Source of the DNA: UBA11386 sp035286785 | GTDB lineage: Bacteria > Planctomycetota > Planctomycetia > Pirellulales > Thermoguttaceae | Reading direction: 5' to 3' | NCBI GenBank assembly: GCA_035286785.1 | Contig: DATECS010000252.1 | Span: forward strand, 1-11,832 | DNA length: 11,832 nucleotides | Shown: positions 1-5,085 of the stretch, one piece after another | Numbering within the stretch: the first letter of the stretch is position 1 | How the letters are laid out: each line of letters starts with the position of its first letter | Program-made: the position numbers and the translations under genes | The notes under the pieces: model-generated | The model's database searches: none | Told to the model about the DNA's origin: nothing | Seen by the model: only the letters and a program-made list of their open reading frames with translations

Positions 1-8
1 TCAGCCAT
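1..8 (-). CDS. Possible start of a divergent gene leaving the window
   Basis: On the minus strand an ATG at 8-6 is followed by GCT and then the window edge, so only two codons (Met-Ala) are visible. Just upstream on that strand is AGAGGAACTC, a plausible Shine-Dalgarno with about 5 nt spacing. If real, the gene is divergent from the Hsp70-like gene and shares the region 9-378 with it. Nothing can be said about its product. Confidence 0.3.
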
Positions 9-378
9 GAGTTCCTCTAATCCGTGGGCCGCGCGCGGCGTCAGTCCGCACGACGAGCGGCGCTCGCCGAGCGACCTTTGCCCGCGGCCGTGTTGGTCAG
101 TCCGTCCGCCCCCAAAATGGCGCAAAAACAACTACTGAAACCCTAGGTTGCGCATGGCTTTCCGTCAAACGACGGCCGGTCGAAACCGGGTCGCGGGGCC
201 GGTTATGACGTTCGTAGGGAAAAGCGTCCGCGGACATGCCGCCAACGGGCCGCCGGCGCATTGTGTCAGGCCGCGCCATCGGCTATCTTGCGGGGAAACG
301 TCCGTGGCGAGGCGAGGTAGATTTTCCTTAAGGGGGCGCGGCGTCAATCGAGCTCGAAGAACGCGAAGGAAGGACGAC
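9..378. other. Upstream region of the Hsp70-like gene, no convincing gene
   Basis: About 370 bp before the Hsp70-like start. Reading frames run through it, including an in-frame extension of the Hsp70 frame back to 148, but the translated extension is Arg-rich, low in complexity and unlike any Hsp70 N-terminus. I treat it as non-coding. I looked for a CIRCE (HrcA) inverted repeat and did not see one. A weak promoter candidate is listed separately. Confidence 0.5.
261..289 (+). promoter_or_regulatory. Weak sigma70-like promoter candidate for the Hsp70-like gene
   Basis: TTGTGT at 261-266 and TATCTT at 284-289 are separated by 17 bp. The match to consensus is modest (3/6 and 4/6), and the site would give a leader of about 80 nt. 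In GC-rich DNA such matches occur by chance, so this is only a candidate. Confidence 0.25.
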
Positions 379-2295
379 ATGACGTCCGAAGTCAAATCCG
401 TCGGAATCGACCTGGGCACCACGTTTTCGGCCGTGGCGTGGATCGGGCCGGACGGGAAAACCCAGATGGTCCCCAACAGCGAGGGCGACGTGCTCACGCC
501 CAGCGTCGTGCTGTTCGAGGACGAGAACGTCGCCGTGGGACGCGAGGCGCGGCGGGCCGCGCTGACCGAGCCCGGGCGCGTCGCCCAATGGGTCAAACGC
601 GACATGGGCCAGCGGGTCTATTCGCGTCCGATCCGCGGCAATTGGCTTCCGCCCGAGGTGATTCAAGCCTGCATCCTTCAGCGGCTGAAGATCGACTTGA
701 CGGCCGCGCTGGGGCCCGGCGCGCGAGTGGTCATCACGGTGCCGGCCTATTTCGACGAGCCGCGACGCAAGGCCACGGCCGACGCGGGCGAAATGGCGGG
801 CCTCGACGTGCTGGACATTGTCAACGAACCGACGGCCGCCGCGCTGGCCTTCGGTGAGGCGATCGGCTACCTGTCGCGCTCGGGCGAGGTGACGCGGCCC
901 ATGACCGTGCTGGTCTATGACTTGGGCGGAGGGACGTTCGACGTCACGCTGCTGCGGCTTTCGCCCGGCAACGTGCAGTGCCTGGCCACCGATGGCGACG
1001 TCCGGCTGGGCGGGTACGATTGGGACATGCGGCTGGTGGATCACCTGGCCCGGGCGTTCGAGCAGGCCCACGGCGTCGATCCTCGAAAGGATCCGATCGG
1101 CGAGAGTTTCTTGATGGATCGGGCCATCGAGGCGAAACACACGCTCACCGCCCGGTCTCGAACGACGGTTCGCGTCGAACACGCCGGTAAGACGCTCGAC
1201 GTGCCGGTCACGCGGGCCGAATTCGCCGACATGACGGCCGATCTGCTCGAACGAACGCTCCACACGTGCCGGCAGGTTCTTGCCGAGACGTGTACACAGT
1301 GGAAGGACGTTGACCGGCTGCTGTTGGTCGGCGGCTCGACGCGGATGCCGATGGTCGTCGAGGCCGTGCGGGAACTCACGGGACTCGTGCCCGACCGGTC
1401 CGTGCATCCCGACGAGGCGGTGGCGCGGGGGGCGGCGATTTACGCCCAATATCTACTAGGGCAACGATCGAACATGTCGGCCGCGGAGGCTGAAGCCGAA
1501 ACGACGGAGAAACCGGTCGAGCGGTCCGTCACGGAGCCTGAGTTCTCGGTGTGCGACGTGAATGCCCACAGCTTGGGCGTCGAGGGAATCGACCCGGCGA
1601 CGTTGCAGAAGACGAACTTCAAGATTCTTGCGCGGAACATGCCGCTGCCGGCGCGGCACACGGAAAAGTTCACTACAAAGGCGGCCGGGCAGCGGTCAAT
1701 CACGATTCGCGTGCTCCAGGGCGAAAACGCCAATCCCGAGGAGTGCTCGCTGATCGGCCGCACCGTGCTGGCCGGGCTGCCGAAGCATTTGCCGAAGAAC
1801 TGGCCCATCGAAGTCACGTTCGAATACGAGGCCAACGGCCGGCTGAGCGTCCACGCGGTCGTGCCGGGCACCGATCGCGAGTTGACCCTGCAATTGGAGC
1901 GAACGGTCGGCCTGTCGGGCGATCAGTTGGGCCACTGGAAGCCGTTGGTGTCGTCCGAGGCCGGACTCGACGCCTTCGAGGCGATGATCGAGGACGTGTT
2001 GGAGGAGGACGAGGAACTGCCCATGATCGACCGGTCGCCGGCGCCCACTCCGAAACCCGCGACGGCGCCCGGCCCGAAGACGGCCGTGTCGCCCGTTCAA
2101 GACAAGGCGTCTCCCGCGTCGATCAAGCCATCGACCGTTTCCATTAGGACCACCGTCCCACGCCGCCGGGTGGATTCCCCGCCGCGCTGGATCCTGTGGT
2201 TCTTCTTCTGGCTCACCTCGGCCGCCGCCGGCCTGGCCGCGGGCTACTACGTTCTGTCGATCTGGTATCCCGACCGTTTCCGGCTGCCGTGGTGA
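379..2295 (+). CDS. Hsp70/DnaK-family ATPase with C-terminal membrane anchor
   Basis: A 638-aa Hsp70-like protein. The nucleotide-binding domain has the phosphate-1 loop GIDLGTTFSAVA (residues 9-20), the NEPTAAALAFG motif, phosphate-2 VYDLGGGTFD (179-188) and the adenosine motif LLVGGSTRMP (315-324). A beta-rich region (about 395-555) resembles the substrate-binding beta domain (NAHSLGVEG; LQGENANPEE). The helical lid and EEVD-type tail are missing. They are replaced by an acidic patch, a Pro/Thr/Lys-rich linker (about 557-600) and one hydrophobic helix (about 604-629) ending 9 residues before the stop, so the ATPase should face the cytoplasm, tail-anchored in the membrane. The start was chosen because GAAGGAAGGA precedes the ATG and the protein begins directly with the Hsp70 fold. 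No dnaJ or grpE is adjacent, so it is not the housekeeping dnaK. Its client is unknown. Confidence 0.93.
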   Translation: MTSEVKSVGIDLGTTFSAVAWIGPDGKTQMVPNSEGDVLTPSVVLFEDENVAVGREARRAALTEPGRVAQWVKRDMGQRVYSRPIRGNWLPPEVIQACILQRLKIDLTAALGPGARVVITVPAYFDEPRRKATADAGEMAGLDVLDIVNEPTAAALAFGEAIGYLSRSGEVTRPMTVLVYDLGGGTFDVTLLRLSPGNVQCLATDGDVRLGGYDWDMRLVDHLARAFEQAHGVDPRKDPIGESFLMDRAIEAKHTLTARSRTTVRVEHAGKTLDVPVTRAEFADMTADLLERTLHTCRQVLAETCTQWKDVDRLLLVGGSTRMPMVVEAVRELTGLVPDRSVHPDEAVARGAAIYAQYLLGQRSNMSAAEAEAETTEKPVERSVTEPEFSVCDVNAHSLGVEGIDPATLQKTNFKILARNMPLPARHTEKFTTKAAGQRSITIRVLQGENANPEECSLIGRTVLAGLPKHLPKNWPIEVTFEYEANGRLSVHAVVPGTDRELTLQLERTVGLSGDQLGHWKPLVSSEAGLDAFEAMIEDVLEEDEELPMIDRSPAPTPKPATAPGPKTAVSPVQDKASPASIKPSTVSIRTTVPRRRVDSPPRWILWFFFWLTSAAAGLAAGYYVLSIWYPDRFRLPW

Positions 2296-2310
2296 CGCAT
2301 TTTTGGAACC

Positions 2311-2336
2311 GCAGATGAACGCGGATGAACGCAGAT
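2311..2336 (+). repeat. 10-bp tandem repeat, 2.6 copies
   Basis: Units GCAGATGAAC, GCGGATGAAC and GCAGAT follow one another 15 bp after the Hsp70-like stop. Short interspersed tandem motifs of this form are, to my knowledge, frequent between planctomycete genes. No function is apparent. Confidence 0.6.
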
Positions 2337-2357
2337 GTAGGGTGGGCATCGCCCGCC
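2337..2357 (+). repeat. Single degenerate copy of the GTAGGGTGGGC repeat arm
   Basis: GTAGGGTGGGCATCGCCCGC and the next base differ in two positions from the left arm of the perfect inverted repeat at 6446-6504. The copy contains its own short palindrome (GGGC..GCCC). Here no second arm follows, so it is a solo or decayed copy lying between the convergent Hsp70-like and DUF1778 genes. Confidence 0.6.
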
Positions 2358-2373
2358 GATGCAGCTTGGCATG

Positions 2374-2655
2374 TTAATCGTGGCGGTTTTTGTAGCGAGT
2401 CGCAGCCCTGCGAAGTGCGGCATTGGGGCGTGAATTCGTCTCTTCGAGCGCCGCAATGAACCGTTCACGATCGCGATCACTCAGCCGTGTAATCTGTGAA
2501 TTTTGGAGCACCCGCCTTGCCTCGTTAATCACGACTGAGATGACGAACTCATTGACTGTCTGCCCCGAAACGGTGGCCGCTTTTTCGATTAGCCGCTTAA
2601 GTTCACCAGGAAGTTGCAGGTGAATTTCAGCGAAGTTTGAACTTTTTCCGTTCAT
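2374..2655 (-). CDS. DUF1778 (TacA-like) ribbon-helix-helix antitoxin, apparently orphan
   Basis: A 93-aa protein with the two parts of DUF1778 antitoxins: an N-terminal ribbon-helix-helix DNA-binding region (EIHLQLPGELKRLIEKAA, then the VNEFV helix) and a C-terminal arm with the LSDRDRERFIAALE motif and PNAALRRA, which in TacA-type proteins wraps the partner GNAT acetyltransferase toxin. The ATG overlaps the stop of the pentapeptide-repeat gene as ATGA (2652-2655). There is no good Shine-Dalgarno, so translation is probably coupled. No GNAT toxin follows: downstream are only repeats and the convergent Hsp70-like gene. Family assignment is good. Orphan status is certain only within the visible neighbourhood. 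It may regulate its own operon or neutralise a toxin encoded elsewhere. Confidence 0.8.
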   Translation of the reverse strand: MNGKSSNFAEIHLQLPGELKRLIEKAATVSGQTVNEFVISVVINEARRVLQNSQITRLSDRDRERFIAALEETNSRPNAALRRAATRYKNRHD

Positions 2656-3752
2656 TTGAGTGTTAGCCCCTTGGCAACGGGATTGAAGCCCGGCGGGAAC
2701 TTTGTCGCCGCGTCGTAGATCGTCCTGGAGTCGAATTTGCCACCATCGAGGGAATGACCAAAATCCGTTCCTCGCAGGTCCGCGCCACGCAGATCCGGTT
2801 CGATCAGCGAACAGTCGGTAAACACGACGTCGCGAAGATCCGCGCGAGTAAGATCACAATCCCTGAAGGTGGTCGCCATAAGCGTAGCGCCCGTGAACCG
2901 GGCGTCCGGGCACTCGCAGTGATTGAACGTTGCCAATTCCAGGTCGGCGTCGCTGAAATCCGCGCCGGAGGTAATCTGGCAATTGTTAAAAACCGCCTGC
3001 CGGCATTTCGCCCCGATGAATCGTGCCGCAGGAAGGCTGCTGTTGACAAATCTCGCTACCGTGAGGTCGGCGTCGGCGAAATCCGCGCCACACAGGTCGT
3101 TGCAATTCTGGAAACTGATTTCAACGCATTTCGCGCCGGTAAATCGCGCCGCGGGGAGGCCGCAATGGACCATCCTCGCCGAATGTAGGTCACTATCGCT
3201 GAAATCCACGCCACATAGATTACTGCAATTCTGGAAATGAATCTTAACGCATTTCGCGCCGGCAAACCGCGCCGCAGGAAGACTACAGGCGACAAATCGT
3301 CCCGATTCGAGGTTCCCGTCGCTGAAGTCGGCGGCGCAGATGTCCCGGCAGTTCCGGAAATGGACGCCTCGGCATTTCGCGCCGATGAATCTCGCTGCGG
3401 GAAGCACGCAGTCAACAAACCTCGCCGTTTCAAGGGTCGCGTCGCGGAAATCCACGCCAACGAAACTCGATTCCTTGAGCACGGCGCCTCGAAGGTTTGT
3501 TCCGTGGAACGACGACCATGTCTTCACGCCCTGAAAAGAAACCTTGCCAAGATCGGCGCCCGCAAACGTGCTTGGAAGCCCTTGATTGCCCTTGAAGGTT
3601 TTTCCCCGCGAAAAAGTTTGGTCCGATTGGGCCAATGCCGGCTTTTTGGTTCCAGATCGTCGCAAGTGCTCTTCGCCCGCGATGACCGCCTGCATCATGA
3701 CAAGGCACGTGGCTACCGTAAGCAACGTCGATTTTGTCGGAACATGAAGCAT
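2652..3752 (-). CDS. Exported pentapeptide-repeat protein, Cys-rich
   Basis: A 366-aa protein. Residues 1-25 form a Sec signal peptide: Lys7, hydrophobic core LLTVATCLVMMQAVI, likely signal-peptidase-I cleavage after AVIA. A short basic linker follows, then pentapeptide repeats A(D/N)LXX / ARFXX from about residue 60 to 345, which should fold as a right-handed quadrilateral beta-helix. A 41-residue superrepeat (seven pentapeptides plus one hexapeptide) recurs four times at 110-273, with Cys at unit positions 6, 18, 26 and 30 in units 1-3. The start at 3752 was preferred over 3836 because it has a perfect AAGGAGG 7 nt upstream and begins directly with the signal peptide; the extension has neither. 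The stop overlaps the DUF1778 start by ATGA. lexA lies upstream on the same strand, 90 bp away. The function is unknown. Known pentapeptide proteins that mimic DNA are cytoplasmic, so that role is unlikely here. Confidence 0.85.
   Translation of the reverse strand: MLHVPTKSTLLTVATCLVMMQAVIAGEEHLRRSGTKKPALAQSDQTFSRGKTFKGNQGLPSTFAGADLGKVSFQGVKTWSSFHGTNLRGAVLKESSFVGVDFRDATLETARFVDCVLPAARFIGAKCRGVHFRNCRDICAADFSDGNLESGRFVACSLPAARFAGAKCVKIHFQNCSNLCGVDFSDSDLHSARMVHCGLPAARFTGAKCVEISFQNCNDLCGADFADADLTVARFVNSSLPAARFIGAKCRQAVFNNCQITSGADFSDADLELATFNHCECPDARFTGATLMATTFRDCDLTRADLRDVVFTDCSLIEPDLRGADLRGTDFGHSLDGGKFDSRTIYDAATKFPPGFNPVAKGLTLK
2934..3425 (-). repeat. Four 123-bp tandem units encoding the 41-aa superrepeat
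   Basis: The plus-strand string CATTTCGC recurs at 3004, 3127, 3250 and 3373, exactly 123 bp apart, and the protein units align without gaps over residues 110-273. Each unit contains an LPAAR(F)xGAKC block and an NC..(I/L)C block. A fifth, degenerate unit follows (ATFNHC...). The regular spacing points to recent internal duplication rather than gradual growth by single pentapeptides. Confidence 0.85.
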
Positions 3753-3759
3753 TTCATTT

Positions 3760-3766
3760 CCTCCTT
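3760..3766 (-). promoter_or_regulatory. Strong Shine-Dalgarno fixing the pentapeptide-repeat start
   Basis: The minus strand reads AAGGAGG followed by 7 nt and then ATG at 3752. It is one of the strongest ribosome-binding sites in the window and decides between this start and the in-frame ATG at 3836. Confidence 0.75.
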
Positions 3767-3797
3767 GAAAGAACATCCCTATCCGCGTTTTCATTTG

Positions 3798-3821
3798 CGT
3801 CGCGCAGGCGCGACGGCTAAC
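3798..3821 (-). repeat. REP-like palindrome, copy 1
   Basis: Perfect 8-bp stem CGTCGCGC / GCGCGACG (3798-3805, 3808-3815) with a 2-nt loop, followed by GCTAAC (3816-3821). Read on the minus strand it is GTTAGC plus hairpin. The same architecture occurs twice at 8317-8385. It lies in the 90-bp gap between lexA and the pentapeptide-repeat gene, where it could also affect transcript processing. Confidence 0.75.
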
Positions 3822-3842
3822 GGGGCGGAATGGCAAATATTC

Positions 3843-4451
3843 TCACCCCACCTTCCGCACCACCCCCACCAGCACCCCGAGAATGTTGGCGTTTTTAACA
3901 AAGATGGGCTTCATCGAAGAATTGGCCGGTTCGAGGCGGATGCGGCCTTTTTCGGGGAACCAGCGCTTTAGCGTGGCTTCGCCTTCGTCGGTCAGGGCGA
4001 CGACCGTTTGACCCTTGCGGGCGGTCGCCTGGCGGCGGACGATCACGTAGTCTCCGTCGGCGATCTGGTCCTCGATCATCGACTCCCCGCTCACCTCCAG
4101 GGCAAACAGCTCTCGGTCGTCCGTGTCGAACATCCGGCCCAGGTCAAGCTCTTCCCGCTGCTCGATCGCCTCGTGCAACACGCCGGCGGCGATCCGGCCG
4201 GCCAGCGGCAACCCTCGTCCGCCCAGCGGGTCGCCGGACAACTGGATGGCCCGGGACCGGTTCGCCTCGCGCGAGATGAGGCCCTTTTTCTCCAACGCCT
4301 TCAGGTGGCAGACCACGCCGTTGGGCGAGCGGATGTCAAAATGCTCGCCGATCTCGCGGACCGTCGGCCCGTAGCCCCGGCCGCGAATTTTGTCGCGAAT
4401 GAAGTCGTAAACGTTCCGCTGACGTTCGGTCAACTGGTCCGTGGGTTCCAT
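3843..4451 (-). CDS. lexA: LexA repressor
   Basis: A 202-aa protein of normal LexA length. The N-terminal winged helix has LTERQRNVYDFIRD, PTVREIGEHF and RSPNGVVCHLKALEKKGLI (residues 7-59). The autocleavage site is Ala89-Gly90 in GRIAAG. The peptidase S24 domain has nucleophile Ser124 in SGESM and general base Lys162 in ATLKRW. It represses DNA-damage genes and cleaves itself when stimulated by the RecA filament. The start at 4451 is preferred because AGGGGA lies 5 nt upstream; an in-frame ATG at 4475 would add MFLNQGIA and cannot be excluded. A sigma70 promoter (4504-4533) with palindromes over the -10 and the start point suggests autoregulation. The pentapeptide-repeat and DUF1778 genes follow on the same strand and could be read through from this promoter, which would place them under SOS control. 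That last point is inference. Confidence 0.95.
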   Translation of the reverse strand: MEPTDQLTERQRNVYDFIRDKIRGRGYGPTVREIGEHFDIRSPNGVVCHLKALEKKGLISREANRSRAIQLSGDPLGGRGLPLAGRIAAGVLHEAIEQREELDLGRMFDTDDRELFALEVSGESMIEDQIADGDYVIVRRQATARKGQTVVALTDEGEATLKRWFPEKGRIRLEPANSSMKPIFVKNANILGVLVGVVRKVG

Positions 4452-4483
4452 GGCGATCCCCTGGTTTAGGAACATGCCCCGCC

Positions 4484-4513
4484 TAGTACACTATGTCTGG
4501 ACAATTGTACAAT
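4484..4513 (-). promoter_or_regulatory. Three contiguous 10-bp palindromes, candidate LexA operator
   Basis: TAGTACACTA (4484-4493), TGTCTGGACA (4494-4503) and ATTGTACAAT (4504-4513) follow one another without gaps. The first two have 4-bp arms and a non-palindromic 2-nt centre; the third is perfect. They cover the -10 box and the expected start point of the lexA promoter, the normal place for an autoregulatory operator. I do not know a matching published LexA box, so the assignment is inference. Confidence 0.5.
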
Positions 4514-4533
4514 ATACGGGCGTACAGAGTCAA
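4504..4533 (-). promoter_or_regulatory. lexA promoter, sigma70 type
   Basis: On the minus strand TTGACT (4533-4528) is separated by 18 bp from TACAAT (4509-4504). Both hexamers are 5/6 matches. The start point would fall near 4497, giving a leader of about 45 nt to the 4451 ATG. The -10 lies within the perfect palindrome ATTGTACAAT. Confidence 0.65.
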
Positions 4534-4546
4534 GGTGGTTATTGCA

Positions 4547-4574
4547 GTTCGTGAATCGTGGTTCGTGGTTCGTG
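4547..4574 (+). repeat. 7-bp tandem repeat, four units
   Basis: GTTCGTG, AATCGTG, GTTCGTG, GTTCGTG in direct succession upstream of the lexA promoter. It has the same period and copy number as the unrelated repeat at 9444-9471. No function is apparent. Confidence 0.6.
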
Positions 4575-4583
4575 GGAAAAGAT

Positions 4584-4611
4584 GAGCGATACGTGTTTTC
4601 AGGTATCGCTC
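4584..4611. other. 9-bp hairpin in the lexA upstream region
   Basis: GAGCGATAC (4584-4592) and GTATCGCTC (4603-4611) are perfectly complementary with a 10-nt loop. On the plus strand CCCCCCTT follows; on the minus strand ATCTTTTCCC follows. The minus-strand form resembles a weak terminator, but no gene is seen upstream of it on that strand, so its role is unclear. Confidence 0.5.
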
Positions 4612-4636
4612 CCCCCTTCAGATTAGAGAGGAAAGC

Positions 4637-4715
4637 GTGTGTCAAATGTGATCTCTCCACCGATTCGTTGACACACCTTAAGATGTTTACTGAAAACGCT
4701 TTGCAGTGACACACC
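4637..4715. repeat. TGACACAC motif, one inverted and two direct copies
   Basis: GTGTGTCAA (4637-4645) and TTGACACAC (4668-4676) form a perfect 9-bp inverted repeat, and TGACACACC occurs at 4669-4677 and again at 4707-4715. The 38-bp spacing of the direct copies is between three and four helical turns. The cluster lies just upstream of the promoter at 4752-4780 and could be a regulator-binding array for it. No regulator is identified. Confidence 0.4.
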
Positions 4716-4751
4716 ATGCGTTGGCCGCGTGGCGTTCGCGGGGGAAAATCG

Positions 4752-4780
4752 TTGCATTTTATACCGGTTTCGGATAGAAT
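4752..4780 (+). promoter_or_regulatory. Good sigma70 promoter upstream of the structured RNA / DUF4912 gene
   Basis: TTGCAT (4752-4757), 17-bp spacer, TAGAAT (4775-4780): 4/6 and 5/6 matches at the ideal spacing. The start point would be about 4787, some 300 nt before the DUF4912 start codon. Confidence 0.6.
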
Positions 4781-4786
4781 GGGCGG

Positions 4787-4950
4787 TACTGGCGTTACCC
4801 AATCTACCTAGTCCAACGACTGGGTGCCTGCCTGATTGGACGACGCCGGCCAGACACCGGGGAGTGGCGCCTGGGACCATGCGAAGCACAGGGATCTGTG
4901 CGAGTAGGCTCGGGGGGCTGCCAGTCGCCTTCGGTTTTCTGGTGCCCGCC
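4787..4950 (+). ncRNA. Candidate structured RNA or long leader, family unknown
   Basis: Beginning at the predicted start point, the stretch is rich in self-complementarity. ACTGGC (4788-4793) pairs with GCCAGT (4920-4925), closing the region. GTCCAA (4811-4816) pairs with TTGGAC (4836-4841). GCACAG, a GGAT loop and CTGTGC (4886-4901) form a perfect hairpin. TACTGG could alternatively pair with CTGGTG (4939-4944). A second near-perfect hairpin follows at 4961-4983. I find no signature of RNase P RNA, tmRNA or SRP RNA. Size and rod-like closing pairing are compatible with a 6S-type RNA, but this is a guess. No clear terminator separates it from the DUF4912 gene, so it may instead be that gene's 5' leader. 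Confidence 0.35.
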
Positions 4951-5085
4951 TTAATAGGACCATCGTGCGCTCGGCGCAGGATGGGCTCGCCTTATTCGGT
5001 CACGGACGATCCACAACCGGTAAATCGGCGCGCGCATGCACGCCGCCACCAAGGGGAACAGGGTGGTAAATAGGAGGTACGTCGC

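Noticed and set aside
148..378. In-frame N-terminal extension of the Hsp70-like protein by 77 residues
   Set aside because: The extension is Arg-rich and low in complexity, no Shine-Dalgarno precedes it, and the ATG at 379 has a good one directly before the conserved Hsp70 start.
2934..3425. 123-bp spaced repeats considered as a CRISPR-like or satellite array
   Set aside because: The units are coding, in frame, and translate to pentapeptide repeats; spacers are not unique.
4466..4889. Minus-strand ORFs of 83 and 88 aa upstream of lexA
   Set aside because: They run through hairpins, short repeats and the lexA promoter, lack ribosome-binding sites, and their composition is unlike protein.
4787..4950. 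tmRNA, RNase P RNA or SRP RNA
   Set aside because: The conserved cores of these RNAs (for example the RNase P GAGGAAAGTCC segment or the SRP GGAAGCAGCC loop) are not present.
4729..5073. Plus-strand ORF of 114 aa in the lexA-DUF4912 gap
   Set aside because: It starts upstream of the predicted promoter start point, has no Shine-Dalgarno, no recognisable domain, and overlaps strongly base-paired sequence.
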